The notes under the pieces were generated by a model. It had not been told where the DNA came from. It saw only the letters and a list, made by a program, of their open reading frames with translations, and did not search any database. Of a stretch of DNA of 60,738 bases, positions 8,254 through 16,366 are shown in pieces. Position 1 is the first letter of the stretch. Every line of letters begins with the position of its first letter. Origin of the DNA: Pseudomonadota bacterium (GTDB lineage Bacteria > Pseudomonadota > Gammaproteobacteria > Burkholderiales > Sulfuriferulaceae); assembly GCA_021795395.1 (NCBI GenBank), contig JAJYPN010000015.1, positions 1-60,738 of the forward strand, read 5' to 3'. Position numbers and translations under genes: made by a program.

Positions 8254-10677
8254 ATGACCGATACCAGCGCTGCAAACTCATCGTCGACAGAACAACGCCT
8301 GCAGATCAAGGGCATGACCTGCGCGTCGTGCGTGTCCCGAGTGGAAAAAGGCCTGCTCAAGGTTCCCGGCGTCAGTCAGGTCAGCGTTAACCTCGGTACT
8401 GAACAGGCCAACGTGACCGCCGCTCCGAACGTGGCGCTCTCCGATCTGGTTGCGGCAGTGGAAAAATCGGGATACGAAGTCGCCTTGCAGGAAATCAATC
8501 TGGGTATCAAGGGCATGACCTGCGCGTCGTGCGTGACGCGGGTCGAAAAAGCCTTGAGCAAGGTTCCGGGCGTGCGTTCCGTCGCCGTTAATCTTGCCAC
8601 CGAACAGGCGCGCGTCGAAGCTGGCGCCGGAACTACGGCGGAAAGCTTATTGCAATCCGTGCACGCCGCGGGTTATGAAGCGGTTCCGTTGACCGATACC
8701 GTAAATTTGTCAGTGACGCAAACGCGCTTGCCGGTCTGGTGGCCGGTTGCGCTGTCTGCCGCGCTGAGTTTGCCGCTGCTGGCGCAGATGGCGGGGATGC
8801 TGTTCAACCGGGCCTGGATGTTGCCTGCCTGGTTGCAATGGCTGCTGGCTACGCCGGTGCAATTCTGGCTGGGCGGGCGTTTTTACAAGGCGGGCTGGAA
8901 GGCGTTGATGGCCGGCACCGGCAATATGGACCTGCTGGTGGCGCTGGGGACTTCCGCCGCGTACGGGTTATCGGTGTATGTATGGCTGAGCCGGCCGGCC
9001 GGCGTCAGGCTGCCGCTTTACTTCGAAGCGTCGTCGATAGTGATTACCCTGGTCTTGCTCGGTAAATGGCTGGAAACGCGCGCCAAACGCGAAACCGCGG
9101 CAGCGATTCGCGCGTTGCAGCAATTACGCCCGGAAATTGCCCGCATCCGCCGCAACGGTGCCGAGATCGATATCGCTTTGGCCGAAGTGCGTACCGGCGA
9201 TTGGGTCGTGGTGCATCCCGGAGTTCGCGTTGCCGTAGACGGGGTAGTGCGTGAAGGACAGAGCGAAGTCGACGAATCGCTCATTACCGGTGAAAGCCTG
9301 CCGCAAAATAAAATTCCCGGTTCGAAAGTCATAGGAGGATCGGTCAACGGTGACGGTCTGTTATTGGTCGAGACGCAGGCGACCGGTGCGGAAACCACGC
9401 TGGCGCGTATTATCCGCATGGTCGAAAATGCGCAGGCGGCAAAGCCGCCTATCCAGCGGCTGGTCGATAAAGTCAGCGCCGTATTCGTGCCCACCGTGCT
9501 CGGTATCGCGCTGGCGACGCTGCTGGGCTGGGGCTATGCGAACGGTCATTGGCAGCAGGCGCTGCTGAACGCAGTGGCGGTACTGGTCATTGCCTGTCCT
9601 TGCGCGCTGGGTCTGGCAACGCCGACCGCCATCATGGTCGGCACCGGTATCGCCGCGCGTTACGGCATCCTGATCAAGGATGCGGAAGCGCTGGAAATAG
9701 CGCATGGCGTGCGTTGCGTGGTGTTCGACAAGACAGGCACGCTTACCGCCGGCAAGCCCGAATTGATTGCTGCGGAACCCGTGAACGCGACGGCGGACGA
9801 ATTGCTGCGTCTGGCGGCAAGCCTGCAGCAAGGCAGCGAACATCCGCTGGCACGTGCCGTCCTGGCGGCCGCTACGGCCAAACATCTGGTTCTGTACGAT
9901 GTCAGCGATGTGCGGGCGCTGCCGGGAATGGGGATACAAGGCAAACTGGACGGAGCTGCAATTTCCCTGGGGAGCAGCCGTCTGACGCAGGGTCTCGGTC
10001 TGAGCACCGCTGCGCTGGCGGAAAGCGCAGCATATCACGAACACGCCGGTCGCAGCGTATCGTGGCTGGCGCAGGAAATCGACGGCCGATATGTTCTGCT
10101 GGGCCTGCTCGCTTTCGGCGACACGATAAAACCCCGAGCGAAAATGGCGATCGACCGCTTGAAAGCGCTGGGCGTGCGTATCGTCATGCTGACCGGCGAT
10201 AATCGCGGCAGCGCAGCGCTGGTGGCGCAAGCGTTAGACTTGAATGAATTCAGGGCCGATATGCTGCCGGCCGACAAAGTGCAGGCAATTACCGATTTGA
10301 AATCGGACGGTACGATAGTGGCGATGGTAGGCGACGGCATCAACGATGCGCCGGCGCTGGCGGCGGCAGACGTCGGCATTGCGATGGCTACCGGCACCGA
10401 CGTTGCGATGCATACGGCCGGCGTGACTCTGATGCGCGGCGATCCCTTATTGGCGGCGGATACGCTCGATATTTCACGCAAGACCTACAACAAGATTCGG
10501 CAGAATCTGTTTTGGGCGTTCATCTACAATCTGATCGGCATACCGCTTGCCGCATTTGGCATGCTTAACCCCGTCATCGCCGGGGCAGCGATGGCGTTCA
10601 GCAGTTTTAGCGTGGTTTCAAATGCCTTGTTATTGCGTCGCTGGCAGCCTGCCGTTCGGGATTCCGCAACGGGTTAG
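8254..10677 (+). CDS. copA: Copper-exporting P1B-type ATPase CopA
   Basis: An 807-residue P-type ATPase that pumps Cu(I) out of the cytoplasm across the inner membrane. Two N-terminal HMA domains carry G-M-T-C-A-S-C (C23/C26 and C90/C93). The transmembrane Cu site C448-P-C450 sits in [13 protein letters not shown]492 of D-K-T-G-T is the phosphorylated aspartate, and [10 protein letters not shown] marks the hinge. The T-G-E-S actuator loop is present. I place the start at ATG 8254 because the upstream open frame overlaps the Nramp gene in another frame and has no family resemblance. Its stop lies 3 bp before the stop of the convergent NicO-like gene. No CueR-type regulator or chaperone is adjacent. 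Confidence 0.96.
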   Translation: MTDTSAANSSSTEQRLQIKGMTCASCVSRVEKGLLKVPGVSQVSVNLGTEQANVTAAPNVALSDLVAAVEKSGYEVALQEINLGIKGMTCASCVTRVEKALSKVPGVRSVAVNLATEQARVEAGAGTTAESLLQSVHAAGYEAVPLTDTVNLSVTQTRLPVWWPVALSAALSLPLLAQMAGMLFNRAWMLPAWLQWLLATPVQFWLGGRFYKAGWKALMAGTGNMDLLVALGTSAAYGLSVYVWLSRPAGVRLPLYFEASSIVITLVLLGKWLETRAKRETAAAIRALQQLRPEIARIRRNGAEIDIALAEVRTGDWVVVHPGVRVAVDGVVREGQSEVDESLITGESLPQNKIPGSKVIGGSVNGDGLLLVETQATGAETTLARIIRMVENAQAAKPPIQRLVDKVSAVFVPTVLGIALATLLGWGYANGHWQQALLNAVAVLVIACPCALGLATPTAIMVGTGIAARYGILIKDAEALEIAHGVRCVVFDKTGTLTAGKPELIAAEPVNATADELLRLAASLQQGSEHPLARAVLAAATAKHLVLYDVSDVRALPGMGIQGKLDGAAISLGSSRLTQGLGLSTAALAESAAYHEHAGRSVSWLAQEIDGRYVLLGLLAFGDTIKPRAKMAIDRLKALGVRIVMLTGDNRGSAALVAQALDLNEFRADMLPADKVQAITDLKSDGTIVAMVGDGINDAPALAAADVGIAMATGTDVAMHTAGVTLMRGDPLLAADTLDISRKTYNKIRQNLFWAFIYNLIGIPLAAFGMLNPVIAGAAMAFSSFSVVSNALLLRRWQPAVRDSATG

Positions 10678-10680
10678 TAT

Positions 10681-11562
10681 TCAGCTATCATGCGTAGCGG
10701 CGCGTAAGGCGCGAGTCTGCGTAAGGAAAGTTCCCAATCCTATGCCTGCTACGCAAAACACCGCAATGATAAGCGGCAGATTGATGTGAGACAACCCGTG
10801 CACGCGGATGCCGGTATCGATGCTCCATGCCGCCAGACCGGGGAATAACAGACTGAGTATCCCGGCGAGCGTATAGGCTATACCGCCCCACAGCAGCGTC
10901 CGCGCGGCCGTGGTCAGCGCCACGATACGTATCGCTTCGGGCGATAACTGGCGGCTTGCAGCCATCCGGCCGAATAAGCCTCCGGCAATGACTTGTACGA
11001 TCAAGGTGCCGAAACCGAACAGGGCGCCGGGTACCCAGCCCCAGATCGCGTTGGGCATGGCCGGAGCGAGAGTAGTGTAGAGGATGAGCGCGAAAGCGCC
11101 GAATCCCCAACCGGCGACAAATCCATGCACAGCTGGCATCCATCCGGTCATGCGTGCCCAGGAGCCAACGCCGCCGGCTGCGTTATCCTTGTCGCGGCAT
11201 TTGCCGATCAGATGCAGATGCATGCTGTGGCGTTGCTTGAGCATCATCCATCCTCCCCACGCCATCAACAGGCCGATAGGGATGAAGAGCGCGTCGTTCA
11301 GCCATTTGCTTCGCATCCATTCTGACAGCCCGAACCAGGCCAGTTCGCTGACTATCGCTCGTTGCAGGGTAAAGGTGGCCGAAAACAGCAGTCCGGCGCG
11401 CAAACCCTTGCGCGTGGAATAACCGCCGACCGCGTAGCTGAATGTAATCGGCCAGGTATGCTCGTCCGGCACCATGCCGTGTACCAGGCCTAACAGCAGG
11501 GCGGTGACCAGAGCGGTAGCTGCCGCCGGATGGGCGGGGTTCCACAGATTGATGTATTCCAT
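10681..11562 (-). CDS. Polytopic membrane protein, NicO/RcnA-like metal transporter candidate
   Basis: A 293-residue inner-membrane protein with about 6-7 hydrophobic segments. Near the N-terminus is L-V-H28-G-M-V-P-D-E-H35-T-W-P, reminiscent of the H-x-x-x-P-x-H helix motif of NicO/RcnA nickel-cobalt exporters and related TauE/DsbD-like transporters. A His-rich cytoplasmic loop (R-H-S-M-H-L-H-L-I-G-K-C, around residue 110-121) could bind metal. Neighbours are copA and an Nramp-like gene, which suggests metal transport, but the substrate is unknown. Other possibilities are a sulfite exporter or a cytochrome biogenesis protein. It is convergent with copA and follows the HdeD-like gene 74 bp downstream. 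Confidence 0.6.
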   Translation of the reverse strand: MEYINLWNPAHPAAATALVTALLLGLVHGMVPDEHTWPITFSYAVGGYSTRKGLRAGLLFSATFTLQRAIVSELAWFGLSEWMRSKWLNDALFIPIGLLMAWGGWMMLKQRHSMHLHLIGKCRDKDNAAGGVGSWARMTGWMPAVHGFVAGWGFGAFALILYTTLAPAMPNAIWGWVPGALFGFGTLIVQVIAGGLFGRMAASRQLSPEAIRIVALTTAARTLLWGGIAYTLAGILSLLFPGLAAWSIDTGIRVHGLSHINLPLIIAVFCVAGIGLGTFLTQTRALRAATHDS

Positions 11563-11636
11563 GATGCGCGTTAACTCAGTTCTGCAAGGTAGTTCGTAAT
11601 TCTGTCAGCCGAACGGAGAATGAATCGCGTCGAGTG

Positions 11637-12170
11637 TCACGGCTTACGCATGCCCCAGCCTATCGTTGCCAGCGCCCAACCGTCAAAAAGCAGGCTGATG
11701 CCTACAAACATGCCGACCATCCAGAGCGACGAGGCAGGCCAGCCGACGAGAAACAATACGCCCAAAATAATATCGATGATGCCGTTAAATATCATCCAGC
11801 CGTGAACGCTGCGTATCCGGGTGCGGTCAGCCATCGAGAAGCTGGCGAAAGCATCCATGAACAGATACAGGCTGAGCAATATAGCGATTGAGGCGATTCC
11901 GGTCAAGGGGCGAACCAGAATGAGGATGCCGGTGAACAGCAATAGTATCGATTTGATCCAGTCTATGGAGCTTGCGCCGTGTTTATAGGCATGCCAACCC
12001 CAGAATGCGCTGCCCAGTATCAATAGCCAACCTATCAGAGCGGCCGTGATGACGGAAAGCGCTACCGGCACAAGTATGCCGATGAAGCCCAGCACTATCA
12101 GCAAAATTCCTACGGTAAGCGTATGGTTGCCGAAACGTTGGCTTTGTTTGTCTATCCAGTTTGAGTCCAT
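11637..12170 (-). CDS. HdeD-like (DUF308) membrane protein
   Basis: A 177-residue protein with six hydrophobic helices typical of the HdeD/DUF308 family, linked in enterobacteria to acid resistance but of unknown mechanism. Characteristic pieces are G-I-L-L-I-V-L-G-F-I-G-I-L in TM1 and G-I-I-D-I-I-L-G-V-L-F near residue 130. The ATG is preceded by GAGGAGAT, a strong ribosome site. It is followed by the NicO-like gene on the same strand after 74 bp, so the two may be co-transcribed. Its own 5' side faces the long AT-rich gap before cfa. Confidence 0.8.
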   Translation of the reverse strand: MDSNWIDKQSQRFGNHTLTVGILLIVLGFIGILVPVALSVITAALIGWLLILGSAFWGWHAYKHGASSIDWIKSILLLFTGILILVRPLTGIASIAILLSLYLFMDAFASFSMADRTRIRSVHGWMIFNGIIDIILGVLFLVGWPASSLWMVGMFVGISLLFDGWALATIGWGMRKP

Positions 12171-12724
12171 ATTATCTCCTCAAAATGTTGATAAGGTATT
12201 ACTACGGATTCTGCGCAAGATGTCTTGAGCAGTCTGGCAGCTTGATGGGTAATTGCATATAAAAATAGCATGTTTTAACGCTTATGGGTGAGTTAACCAC
12301 GGACGTCATTTTTTGACTGATAGAAATTTTAATTATTAAACAATAAATTGATTGATAGTTCATGATGGAAGGATAATTCACTGGACGTGGGAAATGTGAT
12401 CGACATGTTAATTATCGTACAAACAATCACCGAAATGGGGTCGATCGTGCGTCTATGAAGTAGTGGCGGCAGGGATAGATGGCTTGCTCGGGCCCGCATG
12501 CAGACGGCTGAGGTTTTATCCTACACATATTTAAGACACTTATACGGCTGAATTAATAAATAAGATTGAATTTAAAAAATATTTGATTGTAAAATGTAAA
12601 AGTCATACTTCCCTATACGCCGAGCCGTTACCGTGTTGGTCGGTAGCATTCATGGTTTTCGAGTTTATGCATGATTAACGGAACGGCTGCATTTTGATTT
12701 TCCATTGACGAAAGGAAAGGCAAT
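12171..12724. other. AT-rich intergenic region between divergent hdeD-like and cfa genes
   Basis: About 550 bp without a convincing gene on either strand. It is clearly richer in A and T than the flanking genes (for example 12310-12360 and 12540-12605). It must hold the promoters of both divergent genes. I see no strong inverted repeat, tRNA or repeat copy. GAAAGGAAAGG at 12711-12721 is the cfa ribosome site. Confidence 0.5.
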
Positions 12725-13957
12725 ATGTTCTGGCAACAGCGGTTTAACAAATTTGTCGATAAGTTACGTGTCCACGATATACCGCTGCGTTTACGGCTAT
12801 GGACCGGGACGGCCTTCGATCTCGGCGCGTCGCCGCGAGTCACCTTATCGATTCTGTCCGCAGGAGGTTTGAAACATTTCTTCATGCCGACGCTTGACAA
12901 TCTCGGACATGCTTACGTCGAAGGGGAAATCGATATCGAAGGCCGGCTGGCCGATGTGATAGAAGTTGCCGAACGTCTTGCCGTGTACGGTGCAGACGCG
13001 TCATCGATACGCAGTAGCGTACGCCGCGTTCTGCATACCAAACAGATGGACGCGGAAGCGATTTCCTACCATTATGATGTTTCGAACGAATTTTATTCGT
13101 TGTGGCTCGATCGTAATATGGTCTATTCCTGTGCGTATTTCGGCGACGGAACGGAATCGCTGGATGTTGCGCAGGAACGCAAGATCGATCATATTCTCAA
13201 TAAATTGCGGTTGCGGCCCGGTGATACCCTGCTCGATATCGGATGCGGCTGGGGTGCGCTGATCATGAGGGCGGCAGAAAAATACGGCGCCAAAGCTCTG
13301 GGTATCACCTTGTCGCAAAATCAATACGATCTGGCTCGGGAACGCATCGTACGCGCCGGTCTCGCCGATCGCTGCGAAGTTCGTCTTGAAGATTACCGTG
13401 ATGTAGCGGGCAAATTCGACCGGATCAGCAGCGTCGGCATGTTCGAACATGTCGGTTTGAAGCATCTGCGCGAGTATTTCGCCCGCATCGGCGAATTGCT
13501 CAACGACGACGGTATTGTCTTGAATCACGGCATCACGACGACCAATCCGGCAACCGGCGATCTCCCGTTCGGCGGCGGCGATTTCATCGAGCGTTACGTC
13601 TTCCCGCATGGCGAATTGCCGCATATCGGTTTTCTGCTGGAAGAAATGAGCGCCGCCGGTCTGGAGCCGACGGATGTGGAAAGTCTGCGCCGCCATTACG
13701 CGTTGACGCTCGAACATTGGTCGGAACGTTTCGAAGCCGCAGGATCGCGCCTCAAGGAAATCGCGGGAGAAAAGAAATGGCGGATATGGCGTACCTATCT
13801 TGCGGGTTGCGCGCACGGATTCGCGCATAACTGGATCTCGGTGCATCAGGTATTGGCGGTGAAGGCGCGAGCCGATCGGCATATCCCGTTGCCGTTGACC
13901 CGCGATTACATGTATATCAAGGAACAGCCGATTTCCGCAGGATCGGGAAACCGATGA
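12725..13957 (+). CDS. cfa: Cyclopropane-fatty-acyl-phospholipid synthase
   Basis: A 410-residue SAM-dependent methyltransferase that adds a methylene bridge to unsaturated acyl chains of membrane phospholipids, usually on entry to stationary phase or under acid stress. The SAM-binding motif L-L-D-I-G-C-G-W-G lies near residue 170. The family blocks Y-H-Y-D-V-S-N-E-F-Y, M-V-Y-S-C-A-Y-F and E-R-Y-V-F-P-H-G-E-L-P are all visible, the last including the conserved Glu of the bicarbonate/active site. ATG 12725 follows an AAGGAAAGG ribosome site. The gene stands alone; psd lies 2.4 kb downstream. Confidence 0.95.
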   Translation: MFWQQRFNKFVDKLRVHDIPLRLRLWTGTAFDLGASPRVTLSILSAGGLKHFFMPTLDNLGHAYVEGEIDIEGRLADVIEVAERLAVYGADASSIRSSVRRVLHTKQMDAEAISYHYDVSNEFYSLWLDRNMVYSCAYFGDGTESLDVAQERKIDHILNKLRLRPGDTLLDIGCGWGALIMRAAEKYGAKALGITLSQNQYDLARERIVRAGLADRCEVRLEDYRDVAGKFDRISSVGMFEHVGLKHLREYFARIGELLNDDGIVLNHGITTTNPATGDLPFGGGDFIERYVFPHGELPHIGFLLEEMSAAGLEPTDVESLRRHYALTLEHWSERFEAAGSRLKEIAGEKKWRIWRTYLAGCAHGFAHNWISVHQVLAVKARADRHIPLPLTRDYMYIKEQPISAGSGNR

Positions 13958-14057
13958 CAATTTCTTAACCGGACAATTCTTCGGGGGCAAGATGATGGCG
14001 AGCTAACGTGACCGCCAGCGTTTGCGCAGATTCCGAGGGACTTAATGGGTATCGCGG

Positions 14058-14732
14058 TTAAATGCGGCTCAGCGATACCGGTTGTATCAGCGTAATGCAA
14101 TCGGTATCGATGGCGATCAAACCCTCTTCCGCCAGCTTGTTCAAAATGCGCGATAGAGTTTCCGGGCGCAGATCGAGTAGCGACGCCAGCGCTTGTTTGG
14201 CGATGGGCAATTCGACCATGCGACCGTTCGCCGTTTTTTTGGCGGGTTGAGACAGCAGATAACGCGCCAGTCTGCGCGATCCCGAATGTAAGGTCAGGCC
14301 ATCGATCTCGACGACCAGGGTATGCAGTTGCCGGCTGAGCGTACCCAGCAGTTTCAGGCATAAATCGGAGTTGGCGCGTAACAGCGTAACGAAGAAATGC
14401 GCATCGAATGCGATCAGGGTACTGGGTTCCAGCGCGCTGGCGTATACCGGATAGGTATCGCCCATGAACATGACAGCCTCGGCAAACAATTGTTCGCGTC
14501 CGGCGATTTCAGTGATGTGTTCTTCCCCGTCCTCCGACATCAGAAACAGTTTGATCACTCCGCTTTTGACCAGAAAAAAATGATGGCCGGTATCGCCTTT
14601 GGCAAATAATTGCTCGCCGGTCTCAAGTTCGCGCCAACGGGCGTGCTGTGCAATTTGCGTCAGCAGATCCCGGTCAAGTTCGCGGAAAAGGGGCGCCAAA
14701 CGAAAACTGCTGATTTCAGGAGTGCGATTCAT
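14058..14732 (-). CDS. Crp/Fnr-family regulator, DNR-like (no Fe-S cysteines)
   Basis: A 224-residue transcription regulator with an N-terminal cyclic-nucleotide-type beta-barrel (G-E-Q-L-F-A-K-G-D-T-G-H-H-F-F near 40-54), a long dimer helix and a C-terminal winged helix. The recognition helix reads P-E-T-L-S-R-I-L; Glu, Ser and Arg in this E-x-x-S-R pattern are the residues that read TTGAT half-sites in FNR and DNR. The N-terminal cysteine cluster that holds the FNR iron-sulfur centre is absent, so a DNR/NnrR-like NO or haem sensor is more likely than an O2-sensing FNR. I start at ATG 14732 instead of the upstream TTG 14750, because a perfect FNR box fills 14737-14750. It diverges from the lipoyl/thioredoxin operon it probably controls, and may autoregulate. 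Confidence 0.85.
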   Translation of the reverse strand: MNRTPEISSFRLAPLFRELDRDLLTQIAQHARWRELETGEQLFAKGDTGHHFFLVKSGVIKLFLMSEDGEEHITEIAGREQLFAEAVMFMGDTYPVYASALEPSTLIAFDAHFFVTLLRANSDLCLKLLGTLSRQLHTLVVEIDGLTLHSGSRRLARYLLSQPAKKTANGRMVELPIAKQALASLLDLRPETLSRILNKLAEEGLIAIDTDCITLIQPVSLSRI

Positions 14733-14736
14733 GCGA

Positions 14737-14750
14737 TTGATATGGATCAA
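14737..14750. promoter_or_regulatory. Perfect FNR/DNR-type operator (TTGAT-N4-ATCAA)
   Basis: TTGATATGGATCAA is a perfect dyad of the FNR consensus half-site. Its centre, 14743.5, lies 41.5 bp before 14785, the start site expected from the TATAAT at 14773-14778, which is the standard class II activator position. It also ends 5 bp from the regulator ATG on the other strand, so the same site could repress or activate the regulator itself. Confidence 0.92.
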
Positions 14751-14772
14751 GTCGTTGAAAAAATCCAGCGTT

Positions 14773-14778
14773 TATAAT
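14773..14778 (+). promoter_or_regulatory. -10 element (TATAAT) of the lipoyl/thioredoxin operon
   Basis: Consensus TATAAT 30 bp before the first start codon (14808). No good -35 is present; the FNR box overlaps the -35 region, as in activator-dependent class II promoters. AAGGAGT at 14794-14800 is the ribosome site of the first gene. Confidence 0.8.
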
Positions 14779-14807
14779 GACTCATCGAATAGCAAGGAGT
14801 ATCGAAC

Positions 14808-15203
14808 ATGCATAAACGTAATCGCTGGTTTATAAGTATAGGCTTGTTTTACGGCTTGCTGGGCGGTCTGGTGGCGTTGACCTATCTGGCCGAGCCCGGA
14901 TTGATACCGGGAAATGTTCCACGCATTCATGGGCATATCATGCTATTGGGTTTTATCCTGATGATGATTTATGGGGTTGCCTTGCATGTCCTGCCCCGGT
15001 TTTCGGGGAAGGACCTCTATTCCGAGCAACTCGCCAATTGGCAGCTTTATCTGTCTAATGCCGGGTTGCCGATCATGATAGCAGGCTGGCTGGCATTGCT
15101 CAATTGGCTGGTGCTGGTTGGCGGAGCGGTGGTGTATGCCGGTATAGCGGCGTTTGCGGTCAATATCATCATGACGGTAAAACCTAACGGACCCTGGAGA
15201 TAA
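14808..15203 (+). CDS. Small four-helix membrane protein resembling a fragment of haem-copper oxidase subunit I
   Basis: A 131-residue protein with four predicted membrane helices (about 8-27, 41-62, 80-98, 100-121). The second helix reads R-I-H-G-H43-I-M-L-L-G-F and ends A-L-H60-V-L-P-R-F, a histidine pair 17 residues apart that recalls the haem-bearing helices of cbb3 oxidase subunit I and NnrS-like proteins, though the protein is far too short to be an oxidase. The same pattern recurs in the membrane half of the third gene of this operon (H136 and H153), so the two are paralogues and may pair. It is the first gene after the FNR-type promoter. Haem binding is inference; no function is known to me. 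Confidence 0.75.
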   Translation: MHKRNRWFISIGLFYGLLGGLVALTYLAEPGLIPGNVPRIHGHIMLLGFILMMIYGVALHVLPRFSGKDLYSEQLANWQLYLSNAGLPIMIAGWLALLNWLVLVGGAVVYAGIAAFAVNIIMTVKPNGPWR

Positions 15204-15205
15204 TC

Positions 15206-15652
15206 ATGTCTGAACATCGCGGTTGCGAATTACCGGAAGATTTATATTACGACCTGGATTATATCTGGGTGCGTCCGGAAGAAAACGGTGTTTATACGAT
15301 CGGCCTTACCGATCCGTCGCAGACGATGTCGGGTAAGGTGCAATACGTCTGGATCAAGGACGTGGGTACGCACCGCGACTGGAAAAAACCGCTGGCGCGT
15401 ATCGAGTCGGGTAAATGGGCTGGCGGCATTCCTGCGCCCTTCGCCGGAGAAATCGTCGCGCGTAACGAGAAGGTGCTGGCGAGTCCGAGCCTGATCAACA
15501 TCGACCCCTATCGCGATGCATGGCTGGTGCAGATGCGGCCCGATGAGCCGGCTTCGGCCCTGGAGCATTTGACCACCGGTGCCGCGGCGCAAATTGCGCT
15601 CAAGGCGTGGATCGATCGTTACGATGTGCAGTGCATGCGCTGTCAGGATTAG
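15206..15652 (+). CDS. Stand-alone GcvH-like lipoyl carrier protein with C-terminal CxxC
   Basis: A 148-residue protein with the fold signature of glycine cleavage H protein. The block I-E-S-G-K70-W-A-G-G-I-P-A-P-F-A-G-E-I-V corresponds to the lipoylation loop of GcvH (E-S-x-K before an A-P-x-x-G-E-V hairpin), so K70 is the expected lipoyl-lysine. Unlike GcvH it ends in C143-M-R-C146 and also has C7. No gcvT or gcvP is nearby, so a role in glycine cleavage is unlikely. Sulfur oxidisers use GcvH-like LbpA proteins with sHdr complexes, but no hdr gene is in the window. It starts 2 bp after the membrane-protein stop, with its ribosome site inside that gene, and is followed 9 bp later by the thioredoxin fusion, so the three are one operon. 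Confidence 0.85.
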   Translation: MSEHRGCELPEDLYYDLDYIWVRPEENGVYTIGLTDPSQTMSGKVQYVWIKDVGTHRDWKKPLARIESGKWAGGIPAPFAGEIVARNEKVLASPSLINIDPYRDAWLVQMRPDEPASALEHLTTGAAAQIALKAWIDRYDVQCMRCQD

Positions 15653-15661
15653 GAGGCGGAA

Positions 15662-16366
15662 ATGAAAGTGGAACTTCTGGTGTCGGAATGGTGTGCATCG
15701 TGTCATCAGGCAGAGCAAGTGTGGCAGGTGGTGGCGAAAGAAAAGGAACTGGATTTCGCCGTGCTCGATATGGCGCAACCCGAAGGGCGTGCGCTGGTGA
15801 GCCGTCTGCGCCTGAAAACGATTCCTGCGCTGGTGATCGATGGCGAATTGAAAGGGCTGGGCGTACCGACGTTGGCAGAGGCGCGGGAATGGGTGGCGAG
15901 CGCGCCGTCCAAGCGGCAGACCGACATGCAAAACGCCGGGCTAAGCCTGTCGCTGGATAATCGCTGGTTTATCATGACATCCGTCGTTTATTTGATGCTG
16001 GGTGGGCTGGGGCTGGCGATCAACGGTACGCTGTTGACCGATGGCCCGACGCGGCCGGTGGCATTGCATCTGGTGACGGTGGGGTTCGTGCTGATGCTGA
16101 TCTACGGCCTGGGCGCTCACATGTTGCCGCGGTTTACGGGGAACCCCATACGCATGGGCATCTGGCCGTGGCTGCAAATGGGATGCGCCAATGCCGGCAT
16201 GCTGGCTTATGCTGCGGGGTTCCTGTTTGGCTGGCACGCGGTTGTTGTAGTCGGCGGTGCGCTGATCTGGTCGTCGATCTGGATTTTTACCGGCCGCATC
16301 TGGCCGGTATTGTGGCCGGCCGCAGCTAAATCGAAGGCTAAAATAATTCCGGTGCAGCGGACTTAA
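15662..16366 (+). CDS. Thioredoxin domain fused to a four-helix membrane domain
   Basis: A 234-residue two-domain protein. Residues 1-80 form a thioredoxin/glutaredoxin-like fold with C11-A-S-C14 at the start of the first helix and the cis-proline T-I-P55-A-L. Residues 98-215 hold four membrane helices paralogous to the first gene of the operon, sharing N-R-W-F-I, A-L-H136-L-V-T-V-G-F and A-H153-M-L-P-R-F-x-G. With no signal peptide before the thioredoxin domain, that domain is probably cytoplasmic, facing the same compartment as the lipoyl protein. AGGAGG lies 6 bp before ATG 15662. Its stop overlaps the psd stop on the opposite strand in a TTAA. A thiol-to-membrane electron relay is my inference. 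Confidence 0.8.
   Translation: MKVELLVSEWCASCHQAEQVWQVVAKEKELDFAVLDMAQPEGRALVSRLRLKTIPALVIDGELKGLGVPTLAEAREWVASAPSKRQTDMQNAGLSLSLDNRWFIMTSVVYLMLGGLGLAINGTLLTDGPTRPVALHLVTVGFVLMLIYGLGAHMLPRFTGNPIRMGIWPWLQMGCANAGMLAYAAGFLFGWHAVVVVGGALIWSSIWIFTGRIWPVLWPAAAKSKAKIIPVQRT

Noticed and set aside
12171..12724. Small RNA or hidden gene in the AT-rich gap before cfa
   Set aside because: No hairpin with a T-tract, no ribosome site with an open frame and no repeat could be found.
15206..15652. Glycine cleavage system H protein in the classical sense
   Set aside because: No gcvT or gcvP, an FNR-type promoter, redox-membrane neighbours and an extra C-terminal CxxC argue for another role.
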